Assembly: GCF_000741255.1 (NCBI RefSeq)
Contig: NZ_JGZB01000003.1
Span: 124,001 to 188,000 of the forward strand
Direction: 5' to 3'
Origin: Bifidobacterium magnum
GTDB lineage: Bacteria > Actinomycetota > Actinomycetes > Actinomycetales > Bifidobacteriaceae
DNA length: 64,000 nt
The notes under the pieces were generated by a model. It did no database searches and was not told the origin of the DNA. It saw only the letters and a program-made list of their open reading frames with translations. The translations under genes and the position numbers were made by a program. Positions 1 through 9,797 of the stretch are shown here, in pieces. Within the stretch, counting starts at the first letter, position 1, and the number at the start of each line of letters is the position of its first letter.

Positions 1-1524
1 ATGAGCTTCGGCCGCGTGTCCACGTTCTTCGACTGCTACTTCGAGCGCGACCTGAAGAAGGGCCTGATCACCGAGGAAGACGCTCAGGAGATCATCGACA
101 ATCTCGTCATGAAGCTGCGCATTGTGCGCTTCCTGCGTACCCAGGATTACGACGCGATCTTCTCGGGCGACCCGTACTGGGCCACCTGGTCCGACGCCGG
201 CTTCGGCGACGACGGCCGTACGCTCGTGACCAAGACCTCGTTCCGTCTGCTCAACACGCTGACGCTCGAGCACCTTGGACCGGGACCGGAACCGAACATC
301 ACGATCTTCTGGGATCCGAAGCTGCCGGAAGGCTACAAGCGCTTCTGCGCCAAGACCTCCATCGACACCTCGGCCATCCAGTACGAGTCCGACAAGGAAA
401 TCCGCAGCCACTGGGGCGACGACGCGGCCATCGCTTGCTGCGTGTCCCCGATGCGTGTGGGCAAGCAGATGCAGTTCTTCGCGGCTCGCGTGAACTCGGC
501 CAAGGCCCTGCTGTACGCGATCAACGGCGGCCGTGACGAAATGACGGGCATGCAGGTGATCGACAAGGGCGTGATCGAGCCGATCCAGCCCGAAGCTGAC
601 GGCACGCTCGATTACGAGAAGGTCAAGGCCAACTACGAGAAGGCTCTCGAATGGCTGTCCGAGACCTACGTCGAAGCGCTGAACATCATCCACTACATGC
701 ACGATAAGTACGCGTACGAAGCCATCGAAATGGCCCTGCACGACCGCGAGGTCTACCGTACGCTGGGTTGCGGCATGTCCGGCCTGTCCATCGCCGCCGA
801 CTCGCTGTCCGCATGCAAGTACGCCAAGGTGTATCCGATCTACAACAAGGACGTCAAGGACATGCCGGGCCACGAGTACGAGTACGTCGAGGGCGCCGAT
901 GACGACCTGATCGTCGGCTACCGCACCGACGGCGAATTCCCGCTCTACGGCAACGACGACGATCGCGCCGACGACATCGCCAAGTGGATTGTGTCCACGG
1001 TCATGGGCCAGGTCAAGCGCCTGCCGGTCTACCGCGGCGCCGTCCCGACGCAGTCGATCCTGACGATCACGTCCAACGTGGAGTACGGCAAGAACACGGG
1101 TTCCTTCCCGTCCGGCCACAAAAAGGGCACCCCGTACGCACCGGGCGCCAACCCGGAGAACGGCATGGATTCCCACGGCATGCTGCCGTCCATGTTCTCC
1201 GTAGGCAAGATCGATTACAACGACGCCCTCGACGGCATCTCGTTGACGAACACGATCACGCCTGACGGCCTGGGCCGCGACGAGGACGAGCGTATCGGCA
1301 ACCTCGTGGGCATTCTGGACGCCGGCAACGGCCACGGCCTGTACCACGCCAACATCAACGTGTTGCGCAAGGAACAGCTCGAGGACGCCGTCGAGCACCC
1401 GGAGAAGTACCCGCACCTGACGGTCCGCGTTTCGGGCTACGCCGTGAACTTCGTGAAGCTCACGAAGGAACAGCAGCTCGACGTGATCTCTCGTACGTTC
1501 CACCAGGGAGCGGTCAGCGACTGA
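1..1524 (+). CDS. pflB: Pyruvate formate-lyase (formate C-acetyltransferase), 3' part
   Basis: Glycyl-radical enzyme that cleaves pyruvate with CoA to acetyl-CoA and formate in anaerobic fermentation. Visible: the catalytic Cys-Cys pair in IACCVSP (residues 146-147 counted from the window start) and the C-terminal glycyl-radical loop RVSGYAV with Gly479, the site activated by PflA. About 507 codons are present against roughly 790 for the family, so the 5' part lies outside the window and the ATG at base 1 is internal. The gene ends at TGA 1522-1524. A hairpin terminator separates it from pflA downstream. Identity is near certain; only the extent is limited by the window edge. Confidence 0.96.
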   Translation: MSFGRVSTFFDCYFERDLKKGLITEEDAQEIIDNLVMKLRIVRFLRTQDYDAIFSGDPYWATWSDAGFGDDGRTLVTKTSFRLLNTLTLEHLGPGPEPNITIFWDPKLPEGYKRFCAKTSIDTSAIQYESDKEIRSHWGDDAAIACCVSPMRVGKQMQFFAARVNSAKALLYAINGGRDEMTGMQVIDKGVIEPIQPEADGTLDYEKVKANYEKALEWLSETYVEALNIIHYMHDKYAYEAIEMALHDREVYRTLGCGMSGLSIAADSLSACKYAKVYPIYNKDVKDMPGHEYEYVEGADDDLIVGYRTDGEFPLYGNDDDRADDIAKWIVSTVMGQVKRLPVYRGAVPTQSILTITSNVEYGKNTGSFPSGHKKGTPYAPGANPENGMDSHGMLPSMFSVGKIDYNDALDGISLTNTITPDGLGRDEDERIGNLVGILDAGNGHGLYHANINVLRKEQLEDAVEHPEKYPHLTVRVSGYAVNFVKLTKEQQLDVISRTFHQGAVSD

Positions 1525-1581
1525 TCCGCGGGTAACATGTGGGGTTTCGCCCATGCGCAAGCTCCACAGGTAAACGCATAG

Positions 1582-1617
1582 ACGGGACGGGGCGATTGTT
1601 CGCCTCGTCCCGTTTGT
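1582..1617 (+). terminator. Intrinsic terminator after pflB
   Basis: A 13-bp stem (1582-1594 with 1601-1613, one G-U pair) with loop ATTGTT is followed by a short T-rich stretch. It lies between pflB and pflA, so pflA probably depends on readthrough or on a promoter in 1618-1700. Confidence 0.75.
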
Positions 1618-1707
1618 CATACCGGCGCTACCCAGAGCGAACAGGGCAAAGGGGCCCGGAAGAATTTGATAGCGTCGCATTAGCAAGCAACATATTTGGG
1701 GGTCGTT

Positions 1708-2589
1708 ATGGGCACATCCACGGAATTTCGTTCCACCACGCGCCACATGCTCAAGGAATCGAAAGAGTATGCCAGCCAAACCTTGATGGGCGGTCTTTCA
1801 GGATTCGAATCGCCGATCGGGCTGGACCGCAGGGACCGCATCCGCGCCCTGCGCACGGGAGACATCGGATTCGTACATTCGTGGGACATCAACACGTCGG
1901 TGGACGGTCCGGGCACACGCATGACGGTATTCATGAGCGGCTGTCCGCTCAGGTGCCTGTACTGCCAGAACCCCGATACGTGGAAAATGCGCGACGGCAA
2001 GCCCGTGACGCTGGACGCCATGGTCAAAAAAATCGAACGGTACAAGGACCTGTTCACGGCCACCAAGGGCGGTATCACGTTCTCGGGCGGCGAGTCGATG
2101 ATGCAGGCGAAATTTGTTTCACGCGTGTTCCACGCCGCAAAGGAAATGGGCGTGCACACGTGCCTCGACACTTCCGGATTCCTGAACAAGGACTATACGG
2201 ACGAGATGATCGAAGACATCGACCTGTGCCTGCTGGATGTCAAATCGGGCGACGAGGAAACCTACCGCAAGGTGACGGGCGGCACATTGGCGCCGACCAT
2301 CGAATTCGGCAAGCGCCTCGCCAAAGCCGGCAAGCGCATCTGGGTCCGCTTCGTGCTCGTGCCAGGTCTTACCAGCAGCGAGGAAAACGTGGAAAACGTG
2401 GCGCGCATCTGCGAGCAGTTCAAGGACAGCGTCGACCACATCGACGTGCTGCCGTTCCACCAGCTGGGCCGCGCCAAGTGGCACGAATTGCGCCTGCCTT
2501 ACCCACTTGAGGACCAGAAAGGTCCCGACAAGGAGATGCGCAAGCGCGTGAAAGAACAGTTCGAGTCCCACGGATTCGTGGTGTACTAA
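1708..2589 (+). CDS. pflA: Pyruvate formate-lyase activating enzyme
   Basis: Radical SAM enzyme that abstracts a hydrogen from the PflB glycine using a [4Fe-4S] cluster and S-adenosylmethionine. The cluster motif CPLRCLYC (CX3CX2C) lies in the first third, followed by the SAM-contact segment ITFSGGES. The length of 293 residues exceeds the 246 of the E. coli enzyme because of an N-terminal extension of about 60 residues. ATG 1708 is preferred because GGGGG lies 5 bases upstream; a TTG at 1696 in the same frame would add four residues. It follows pflB, its substrate, as in other fermenters. No downstream partner is evident. Confidence 0.95.
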   Translation: MGTSTEFRSTTRHMLKESKEYASQTLMGGLSGFESPIGLDRRDRIRALRTGDIGFVHSWDINTSVDGPGTRMTVFMSGCPLRCLYCQNPDTWKMRDGKPVTLDAMVKKIERYKDLFTATKGGITFSGGESMMQAKFVSRVFHAAKEMGVHTCLDTSGFLNKDYTDEMIEDIDLCLLDVKSGDEETYRKVTGGTLAPTIEFGKRLAKAGKRIWVRFVLVPGLTSSEENVENVARICEQFKDSVDHIDVLPFHQLGRAKWHELRLPYPLEDQKGPDKEMRKRVKEQFESHGFVVY

Positions 2590-2686
2590 ATCCGGACGGT
2601 GCCCCCACCTGCGCCTGCGCGCGCTCGTTGTCTGGCTGCAGCGCCATGCTTAAAGCGAGTAAGTTTGCCTCATCTAGGAGTGTGTT

Positions 2687-3973
2687 GTGGACAACGAGCC
2701 CGTGTTGCAATCCGAACCACGGCAGGGAGTTCCCGATGTGATCGACACATTGGAAGAATTCGAGCAAATGTGTGAGTCGTATGCGCAGGCCACCGGCCCA
2801 TTGGCGGCGGACGCCGAGCGTGCGAGCGGATACCGCTACAGCCACGAGGACTGGCTCGTCCAGTTCAAGCGTGAAGGCGCGTCGATTGCGCTTGTGGATC
2901 CTGTCGCGTTGGGCAAGCAAGGCGCCGACTGGGACGAATTCAACCAGGCGATAGGGGACGCGCCGTGGATTTTGCACGACGCACGTCAGGACCTGCCGGG
3001 ATTCGCGCAGCTGGGCATGAAACCGCGCCAATTGTTCGACACCGAGGTGGCGGCCCGCATTCTTGGATTGCACCGCTTCGGCCTGGCGTTCGTGACGGCG
3101 CACTATTTGGGCATCACCTTGGCCAAAGAGCATTCCGCGGCGGACTGGTCGTACCGGCCATTGCCGCGCGACTGGCGCAATTACGCCGCGCTGGACGTGG
3201 AATTGCTGATCGAGTTGCGCCAAGCCATGGTCGAGGATCTGCGCCGCCAAGGCAAGCTCGAATGGGCCCACGAAGAATTCGCCTACGTGCTTGAGGAAGG
3301 ATTGCAGCCGCCCCAAGGCCACGCCGTGCCTTGGATGCACGTGTCGCATATCAACGACCTGCACGGCAACCGCCGCAGTCTGGCCGTCGTCAAGGCGCTC
3401 TGGGAAAAACGCGACGAACTGGCGCGCCATTACGACATTGCGCCAAGCCTGCTATTGTCCGATTCGGCCATCATCGAGGCCGCCCAGCGCAAACCGCACA
3501 ACGCGCGCCAGTTCTGTGCCATCCGCAGCCTCAACGAGCGCGTGCGCATGAACCGCGGCAACGAACAGGACAAAATGTTCGAGCGCTACGCGCCCATTCA
3601 GCGTCGAGTGAAGCCGAATGTGTGGAAAACGGTAATCCAGGAAGCCCTTGACATGCCCGAAAGCCAGTGGCCCTCGCCGCCTGCGCAAGACGTGGACGAT
3701 GCCCATACGAACGCGCCCAAATCCATGAAGTACTGGCGCGACCACCATCCCGACCGTTTCGCCCGGCTCAAGGCCGCCAAGGCCGTGATGGCACAAATCT
3801 CGCAGGATACGCATACTCCTGTCGACATCCTGCTTAAGCCGCAGATTTTGCGCAACTTGTATTGGACCGACGATCCGCGCGAACGCGACATAGTACAATT
3901 CCTCCAAGAGCAGGGGGCACGCGCATGGCAAATTCAATTGTGCGCCGCGTCGTTAAGTCGCGTTACTATATGA
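2687..3973 (+). CDS. Ribonuclease D-like 3'-5' exonuclease with HRDC domain
   Basis: DEDD-family 3'-5' exoribonuclease-like protein, 428 residues, presumably acting on tRNA or other RNA 3' ends. Exonuclease residues visible: DAE at 42-44 (Exo I), D98 within ILHDARQDL (Exo II), and Y166-x3-D170 (Exo III). A helical HRDC-like region follows at about 215-300, then a C-terminal helical extension like that of actinobacterial RNase D homologues. GTG 2687 is chosen because of TAGGAG 6 bases upstream. The next gene, tig, begins 54 bases later. Whether the substrate is the same as for E. coli Rnd is inferred from the family only. Confidence 0.88.
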   Translation: MDNEPVLQSEPRQGVPDVIDTLEEFEQMCESYAQATGPLAADAERASGYRYSHEDWLVQFKREGASIALVDPVALGKQGADWDEFNQAIGDAPWILHDARQDLPGFAQLGMKPRQLFDTEVAARILGLHRFGLAFVTAHYLGITLAKEHSAADWSYRPLPRDWRNYAALDVELLIELRQAMVEDLRRQGKLEWAHEEFAYVLEEGLQPPQGHAVPWMHVSHINDLHGNRRSLAVVKALWEKRDELARHYDIAPSLLLSDSAIIEAAQRKPHNARQFCAIRSLNERVRMNRGNEQDKMFERYAPIQRRVKPNVWKTVIQEALDMPESQWPSPPAQDVDDAHTNAPKSMKYWRDHHPDRFARLKAAKAVMAQISQDTHTPVDILLKPQILRNLYWTDDPRERDIVQFLQEQGARAWQIQLCAASLSRVTI

Positions 3974-4027
3974 CAGTTGCCTTTAGGGCAGAAGATTACG
4001 AAATAGTTATCTGTAGGAGCGCACAAC

Positions 4028-5401
4028 GTGAAAATTAGCGTTAGGAACCTCGAGCCGACCAAGGCTAAGCTCACCATTACCGTCGATCGCGACGAGTTCG
4101 AACCATACCTCGAAGAGGCCCGCAAGGAGATCGCTAAGCAGATCACCGTTCCTGGCTTCCGCAAGGGTCACGTGCCGGGCAAGGTTGTAGATCAGCGCGT
4201 TGGTTTTGCCGCTGTCGCAGGCGAGGCCATCAACAAGGCCGTCCCGGAGTTCTACTCCAAGGCTGTTGAAGAAAAGAACACCCACCCGATGGACACGCCG
4301 GCTGTGGAAGTCGTGGACATTCCGGAATCCGCCAACGACGACACGAAGTTGAAGTTCACGGCCACGGTGGAACACCGTCCTGACTTCGAGCTGCCGAGCC
4401 TCGACGACATGACGATCGACGTTGAGAAGACCGAGATCTCCGACGACGACGTGAACAACCGTCTCGAAATGCTGCGCAAGCGTTTCGGCACGCTGACCGG
4501 TGTGGATCGTCCGGCCGCCAACGGCGACTTCGTGAACATCGATCTCGACGCCACGATCGACGGCGAGTCCGTGGACGCCCAGGAAGGCGTGAGCTACGAA
4601 CTCGGCTCCGGCACCATGCTTGACGGCATCGACGAGGCCCTCGAAGGCCTGTCCGCCGGCGAAGAGACCACCTTCGAGTCCACGCTGGCCGGTGGCGAGC
4701 ACGCTGGCGAGAAGGCTCAGGTCAAGGTGAAGGTCAACTCCGTGAAGGCTGAAGAGCTGCCGGAACTCGACGACGACTTCGCTCAGGAAGCTTCCGAGTT
4801 CGACACGCTTGACGAGCTCAAGGAAGACATCCGCAAGGCCGCCGCTCAGGACGCCAAGGGCCGCCAGGCCACCGCCGCCCGCGACGCGTTCATCGCCCGC
4901 ATCGAAGAGGGTCTCGAGATCCCGGTGCCGAAGGCCATCAAGAACAACCTCGTGGAGCAGCAGCTCAAGGGCATTGAGAAGCCGACCTCCGAGCAGAAGA
5001 AGGAAGCCGAAGAGCGCGTGGAGAAGGATCTGCGCGACCAGATGGTGCTCGACGCCCTCGCCGAAGCCCTGGACGTCCAGGTGTCCCAGGCCGACGTGTT
5101 CAACTTCCTCGCTTCCATCGCCCAGCAGTACGGCATGGATCCGAACGCTTTCATCAGCGCCATCATGAAGAACGGCCAGATCGGCTCCGCCGTTGAAGAA
5201 GTGGCTCGTTCCAAGGGCATGCTCGCCGGCATGCGCAAGGTCAAGTTCACCACCGACGGTGAAGAACTCGACCTGACCGAGTTCCTCGGCTCCGACGAAG
5301 CCGCCAACGAAGCGGAAATCGCCGAAGACGAAGACGAGACCGTGGCCGCAGCCGCCGCTGCCGCCGCCGTCGCCGACGACATGGCAAAGGATGCCGAGTG
5401 A
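4028..5401 (+). CDS. tig: Trigger factor (ribosome-associated chaperone and peptidyl-prolyl isomerase)
   Basis: Binds the ribosomal exit tunnel and assists folding of nascent chains. The ribosome-docking signature GFRKGHVPGK is at residues 43-52. An FKBP-type isomerase domain follows at about 160-245, and the C-terminal helical cradle includes VSQADVFNFLASIAQQYG. Length is 457 residues, in the usual range. The last 25 residues are alanine-rich and acidic, ending in a run of nine alanines before VADDMAKDAE, a low-complexity tail also common in actinobacterial trigger factors. GTG/ATG choice: ATG start at 4028 with GTAGGAG upstream. A strong terminator follows. In many bacteria tig lies near clpP and clpX, and here the Clp genes follow after two transporter genes. 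Confidence 0.97.
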   Translation: MKISVRNLEPTKAKLTITVDRDEFEPYLEEARKEIAKQITVPGFRKGHVPGKVVDQRVGFAAVAGEAINKAVPEFYSKAVEEKNTHPMDTPAVEVVDIPESANDDTKLKFTATVEHRPDFELPSLDDMTIDVEKTEISDDDVNNRLEMLRKRFGTLTGVDRPAANGDFVNIDLDATIDGESVDAQEGVSYELGSGTMLDGIDEALEGLSAGEETTFESTLAGGEHAGEKAQVKVKVNSVKAEELPELDDDFAQEASEFDTLDELKEDIRKAAAQDAKGRQATAARDAFIARIEEGLEIPVPKAIKNNLVEQQLKGIEKPTSEQKKEAEERVEKDLRDQMVLDALAEALDVQVSQADVFNFLASIAQQYGMDPNAFISAIMKNGQIGSAVEEVARSKGMLAGMRKVKFTTDGEELDLTEFLGSDEAANEAEIAEDEDETVAAAAAAAAVADDMAKDAE

Positions 5402-5435
5402 TTCGGTAACCGCTAAATCCTCGTGATTTATACCA

Positions 5436-5465
5436 GCCTCCGACTGTAATGGTCGGAGGCTTTTT
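5436..5465 (+). terminator. Intrinsic terminator after tig
   Basis: Perfect 9-bp stem GCCTCCGAC/GTCGGAGGC (5436-5444 with 5452-5460), 7-base loop, then TTTTT. Confidence 0.9.
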
Positions 5466-5489
5466 CATATCGCCCGAAGGAGAAGGACC

Positions 5490-6863
5490 ATGGCGCAATT
5501 GCGCGAAGAACAACTCGATCAGGCGCTCGACCATAAGGACGCCGGACATTTCGACAATGACGAACTGCAACCCGGCGACGCGCCCAACGACGAACTTGCC
5601 GCACCGCTTCCATTGCGGTTCCGTTCCCGACAATGGTCGCTATTGGCCAGTGTGGTGCTGCTTGGCATTGGCATTGGCGTATGTGCGGGATTCCTGACGC
5701 TGATGTTGTATGCGGTGGAACATACGGCATTGGGGTTCGTGGAATCTCCTGAGCTTCCCGGGCCGTTCGAGACGGACTGGCGCCGTCGCGCCATTTCCGC
5801 GATCGTGGGCGCCACGATCGCCGCCGTGCTGTGGTGGTTGCTGCGTACCAAAAGCAAACGCGTACCGTCGGTAAAACAGGCCGTGGGCGGCGCATTGATG
5901 CCCGTATGGCAAACCGTGGTGCATGTGTTGCTACAGATTTTCATTGTGGGCACGGGCCTGTCCGTGGGCCGAGAAGTGGCGCCGCGCGAACTTGGCGCCA
6001 TGTTCGGCCAACGGTTGAGCCGTTGGATGCGCCTGAACGATCTGGACATGCGCACGATTGTGGCCGTGACCGCGGGCGCGGGTCTCGCCGGCGTCTATGA
6101 CGCGCCGTTGGCCGGCGCGTTTTTCACGATCGAAATTCTGCTCGTGGACGTCACATTGGAAAAGGTCGCGTTGTCATTCATCTGCTCCTCGCTCGCCGCA
6201 TGGGTCGCAACGCTGATCAAAGGCTCGCATGTGTTTTACGTGATCGGCCATGTGGACGCCCATTTCTCGCCCGACCTCATGCTGTTCGCCATCCCGGCCG
6301 GCCTCGTGCTGGGCGTGTGCGGAGGACTGTTCCGTCGTGGCTCGAAATGGGCCGAATCCCACAAGGCGTCCGGCAACATGATTTTGTGGATGCTGCCTTT
6401 GGCCGGCGTGGTCACGGGAGTGGTGGCCATCTGGGTGCCGCAGGTCATGGGCAACGGCCGCGCCACGGCGCAAATGGGGTTTGGCGGGGCTCCCGTCATG
6501 TCGCTTATCCCGTTGCTGCTGCTTTCCTTCGCCGCCAAGGCTGTGGTCACGTTGCTGACGATCCGTTCGGGCGCGTCGGGCGGTGTGCTCACGCCGGGCA
6601 TCGCGCTGGGTGCGTCCATGGGCTGCATACTCGGCATTCTGTGGATGCAATTCGCCGGCACGAATTCCATCGGCGTGTATGCGCTGCTGGGCGCTTGCGC
6701 ATTGCTGTCCGCGTCGCAGAACGCGCCGCTTATGGCCATGTCGCTTGTCATGGAACTGACGCAGGCCCCTTCCAACCTGTTCGTGCCTGTCGCATTCATC
6801 AGCATGATCGCGGTGTTGGCCTCTCGTATTATTTTGAGGAACCATGACACACGAAAGGCCTGA
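5490..6863 (+). CDS. ClC-family chloride channel or H+/Cl- antiporter, first paralogue
   Basis: Polytopic membrane protein of 457 residues related to ClC chloride channels and exchangers. The family landmark GREGP appears as GREVAP and the third anion-site motif as GGVLTP. A canonical GSGIP motif is not recognisable, so this is a divergent clade. The start ATG 5490 has AAGGAGAAGGACC just upstream. Its 3' end overlaps the start of a second ClC gene by 20 bases, indicating translational coupling. Both paralogues carry a matching hydrophilic N-terminal motif, GHFDNDELQPG here, which supports a tandem duplication. Ion selectivity and direction cannot be read from the sequence. Confidence 0.88.
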   Translation: MAQLREEQLDQALDHKDAGHFDNDELQPGDAPNDELAAPLPLRFRSRQWSLLASVVLLGIGIGVCAGFLTLMLYAVEHTALGFVESPELPGPFETDWRRRAISAIVGATIAAVLWWLLRTKSKRVPSVKQAVGGALMPVWQTVVHVLLQIFIVGTGLSVGREVAPRELGAMFGQRLSRWMRLNDLDMRTIVAVTAGAGLAGVYDAPLAGAFFTIEILLVDVTLEKVALSFICSSLAAWVATLIKGSHVFYVIGHVDAHFSPDLMLFAIPAGLVLGVCGGLFRRGSKWAESHKASGNMILWMLPLAGVVTGVVAIWVPQVMGNGRATAQMGFGGAPVMSLIPLLLLSFAAKAVVTLLTIRSGASGGVLTPGIALGASMGCILGILWMQFAGTNSIGVYALLGACALLSASQNAPLMAMSLVMELTQAPSNLFVPVAFISMIAVLASRIILRNHDTRKA

Positions 6864-8331
6864 TACCGCTTCCTCCGACGATTCCGAGGACTCCCAACGC
6901 TGGCGCGAACGGGATGACGCGCCTAAGACGCGCCCTTCCGTAGGACCGGCCGACCCGAGCCACGCTGCGGGACATTTCGACAACGATTTGCTCCAACCTG
7001 GACAGGCCGTACCCGTCCATCTGGATCCGGAGCGCCGTCCCACCATCGAGCGTCTGGCCACCATGGTCGTGTGCTGCACGGTTGTTGGCGCCATCATTGG
7101 CGTATGTACGGCGATCATGTCGTTCGTGCTCTATGCGGTGGAAGCGTGGTCGCTCGGCTACAAGGAAACCACGTCCATGCCAGGCCCCTACACGGTGGAC
7201 TGGCGCCGGCGCATCATTTCCCTCGTTATCGCGGCCATTATCGCGGCCATCATCTGGTATCTGCTGCGCAAGCGCTATCATCGCGTGCCGTCCGTGGAAC
7301 AGGCGTTACATGGCGCGTTGATGCCGTGGTGGCAGACGGCCGTGCACGTCATGTTGCAGATTTGCATTATCGGCGCCGGCATGTCGCTGGGCCGCGAGGC
7401 CGGACCGCGCCAGCTGGGCGCCATGATCGGCCAGCGCGCCGGGCTCATCTCGCGCCTGAACAAACGCGACTTGTATACGCTGGTGTCCATTGGCGCGGGC
7501 GCGGGCATTGCCGGCGTCTACAACGCGCCGCTGGCGGGCGCCGTGTTCGCCATCGAAATTCTGATGATGGACCTGTCGCTGGAAAAAATCACCTGCGCGC
7601 TATTGTGCTCGGGCATGTCGGCATGGGTATGCACGCTGTTCACGGGCACGCACACGTTCTATGTGATGGGACAGGTGGATCCCACGTTTTCGCCCGACCT
7701 CATGCTGTTCGCCATTCCCGCGGGTTTTGTGTGCGGTGTGTGCGGCGGACTGTTCCGCAAGGGGTCCAAGTGGGCCGAACAGAACAAGGTGCAGGGCAAA
7801 AAGATTTTGTGGACGTTGCCGCTGGCCGGCCTGGCCACGGGCGTGCTGGCCATCTGGCTGCCCGAAGTCATGGGCAACGGCCGCGCCGTAGCTCAGCTCG
7901 GATTCGCCAGCAGCGCCACCATGGCCATGCTGCCGCTGATTCTGCTGTCATTTATCGCCAAGGGCGTGATGACGCTGTTGACGATCCGTTCGGGCGCCTC
8001 GGGCGGCGTGCTGTCCCCGGCCATCGCATTGGGCGCGTCCATGGGATGCGCGCTGGGCATCATATGGATGCAGTTCGCGCATACGAATTCGATCGGCGTC
8101 TACGCATTGCTGGGCGCCGCGGCCCTGTTGGGGGCGTCCGAACAGGCTCCGCTCATGGCCATGTGCCTGGCGATGGAGATCACGTCGGCGCCCATGAACC
8201 TGTTTGTGCCCGTATGCGTGATCATGGCCGTCTCCATGCTTTCTTCACGGCTTACTTTGCCAAAAGTTGATCGAGTAAGGAATACAATCGCACACAGGTC
8301 GTTTGAAGAAGGTAGTGTGTTCGATGATTAG
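6844..8331 (+). CDS. ClC-family chloride channel or H+/Cl- antiporter, second paralogue
   Basis: 495-residue ClC-type membrane protein, similar along its length to the preceding gene. The pore motif is closer to canonical (GREAGP), with the gating glutamate retained, and the third motif reads GGVLSP. The N-terminal motif [11 protein letters not shown] matches the first paralogue. ATG 6844 lies inside the end of the upstream gene, with TTTGAGGA just before it, so translation is probably coupled. The 3' end overlaps the leader of clpP1. The two proteins could form a heterodimer, because ClC proteins work as dimers; that is inference. Confidence 0.88.
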   Translation: MTHERPDTASSDDSEDSQRWRERDDAPKTRPSVGPADPSHAAGHFDNDLLQPGQAVPVHLDPERRPTIERLATMVVCCTVVGAIIGVCTAIMSFVLYAVEAWSLGYKETTSMPGPYTVDWRRRIISLVIAAIIAAIIWYLLRKRYHRVPSVEQALHGALMPWWQTAVHVMLQICIIGAGMSLGREAGPRQLGAMIGQRAGLISRLNKRDLYTLVSIGAGAGIAGVYNAPLAGAVFAIEILMMDLSLEKITCALLCSGMSAWVCTLFTGTHTFYVMGQVDPTFSPDLMLFAIPAGFVCGVCGGLFRKGSKWAEQNKVQGKKILWTLPLAGLATGVLAIWLPEVMGNGRAVAQLGFASSATMAMLPLILLSFIAKGVMTLLTIRSGASGGVLSPAIALGASMGCALGIIWMQFAHTNSIGVYALLGAAALLGASEQAPLMAMCLAMEITSAPMNLFVPVCVIMAVSMLSSRLTLPKVDRVRNTIAHRSFEEGSVFDD

Positions 8332-8347
8332 TAACGAAGGAGACAAG

Positions 8348-8968
8348 GTGAGCAATCTTGTAACGCCTCGGCCAGTGATGGCGGGCGAAGACATGCCGGC
8401 CGGCCCCACCGATCCGATTTTCAATCGCCTGCTGCGCGATCGCATCATCTGGATGGGCGAGGAAGTCAAGGACGAGATGGCCAACCGCATTTGCGCGCAA
8501 ATGCTCATGCTGGCCGCCGAAGATCCGAAGAAGGACATTTGGCTTTACATCAATTCCCCGGGCGGCTCCATTACCGCGGGCATGGCGATTTACGACACCA
8601 TGCAGCTTATTGAGCCGGACGTGGCCACGGTGGGCATCGGCATGTGCGCGTCCATGGGCCAGTTCCTGCTGAGCTCGGGCACGAAGGGCAAGCGTTTCCT
8701 TACCTCGCACGCCCGCGTGCTCATGCACCAGCCTTCCGGCGGCATTGGCGGCACCACCACCGACGTGCGCATCAGCGCGGAACTCATTATGAACATGAAG
8801 AAGACGCTTGCCGAGCTGACCGCCGAGCAGACGGGCCATACGGTGGAAGAAATCTACCGCGACAACGAGTATGACCACTGGTTCACGGCCCAGGAAGCGC
8901 TCGAGTACGGTTTTGTGGACAAGCTCGTGTCCACGCCGGACACCATGCAGGCGAAGGAAGGGGAGTGA
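8348..8968 (+). CDS. clpP1: ATP-dependent Clp protease proteolytic subunit ClpP1
   Basis: Serine peptidase subunit of the Clp protease, 206 residues. The catalytic triad is visible: Ser102 in CASMGQ, His127 in LMHQP and Asp176 in EYDHWF. GTG 8348 is chosen because AAGGAG ends 6 bases upstream; ATG 8324 or TTG 8303 would add an unconserved leader without an SD. A -10-like TACAAT at 8283-8288 lies inside the end of the upstream ClC gene, without a convincing -35. clpP2 follows after 3 bases. In actinobacteria ClpP1 and ClpP2 usually assemble into one mixed tetradecamer, which is the expected arrangement here. Confidence 0.96.
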   Translation: MSNLVTPRPVMAGEDMPAGPTDPIFNRLLRDRIIWMGEEVKDEMANRICAQMLMLAAEDPKKDIWLYINSPGGSITAGMAIYDTMQLIEPDVATVGIGMCASMGQFLLSSGTKGKRFLTSHARVLMHQPSGGIGGTTTDVRISAELIMNMKKTLAELTAEQTGHTVEEIYRDNEYDHWFTAQEALEYGFVDKLVSTPDTMQAKEGE

Positions 8969-8971
8969 CCC

Positions 8972-9670
8972 ATGGCATCGCAAGAAGCACAGTTTATTGA
9001 GCGCGCGGAGCGTTTGGCGGGTCCCCGCGGCGTTATGGGATTCCAGCGCGCCGCCGACCGTATGCCGATGGCGCCCCAGAACCGCTATGTGGTCCCGGAG
9101 TTCGAAGAGAAGACGCCATACGGCTACAAGCGCCAGAACCCGTACACGCGCCTGTTTGACGACCGCATCATTTGGCTCGGCGTGCAGGTGGACGACACGT
9201 CCGCGGACGACATCATGGCCCAGCTGCTCGTGCTCGAAAGCCTCGACCCGAACCGCGACGTGATGATGTACATCAACTCTCCGGGCGGTTCCATGACGGC
9301 CATGACGGCCATTTACGACACGATGCAGTACATCCAGCCCGATGTGCAGACGGTGTGCCTCGGTCAGGCCGCGTCCGCCGCCGCCATCCTGTTGGCAGCC
9401 GGCACCAAGGGCAAGCGCCTGATCCTGCCGAACGCGCGCGTGCTGATCCATCAGCCCGCCATCGACCAAGGCTTCGGCAAGGCCACGGAAATCGAAATCC
9501 AGGCCAAGGAAATGCTGCGCATGCGCGAATGGTTGGAGAACACGCTCGCCAAGCACACGGGCCAGCCGATTGAACGCATCCGCAAGGATATTGAAGTGGA
9601 CACGTTCCTGACGGCCCAGGAGGCCAAGGAATACGGCGTGGTGGACGAAGTCCTCGAGCACCGTTCCTGA
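8972..9670 (+). CDS. clpP2: ATP-dependent Clp protease proteolytic subunit ClpP2
   Basis: Second ClpP paralogue, 232 residues. Triad: Ser135 in GQAASAAA, His160 in VLIHQP, Asp210 in EVDTFLT. The N-terminal extension of about 45 residues before the conserved core (RIIWLG) is longer than in ClpP1. It starts three bases after clpP1 with an AGGGGAG SD inside the clpP1 end, so the pair is co-translated. It is followed by a perfect terminator and then clpX, the unfoldase that feeds the protease. Confidence 0.96.
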   Translation: MASQEAQFIERAERLAGPRGVMGFQRAADRMPMAPQNRYVVPEFEEKTPYGYKRQNPYTRLFDDRIIWLGVQVDDTSADDIMAQLLVLESLDPNRDVMMYINSPGGSMTAMTAIYDTMQYIQPDVQTVCLGQAASAAAILLAAGTKGKRLILPNARVLIHQPAIDQGFGKATEIEIQAKEMLRMREWLENTLAKHTGQPIERIRKDIEVDTFLTAQEAKEYGVVDEVLEHRS

Positions 9671-9705
9671 TCCTCGCGATCCGACTGGATCAAACCCATG
9701 TTGAG

Positions 9706-9731
9706 AGCCACGGCGTTATGCCGTGGCTTTT
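9706..9731 (+). terminator. Intrinsic terminator between clpP2 and clpX
   Basis: Perfect 9-bp stem AGCCACGGC/GCCGTGGCT (9706-9714 with 9720-9728), loop GTTAT, then TTTT. It suggests that clpX has its own promoter. Confidence 0.88.
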
Positions 9732-9797
9732 GCATATATACTGAACAGACAGGGAACAAAGGCGTGAGGTTTGCGCGCACACGAGGATGCCGGTGGT

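Noticed and set aside
8252-9661. Long minus-strand frame across clpP1 and clpP2
   Set aside because: Antisense shadow of two genes with intact catalytic triads.
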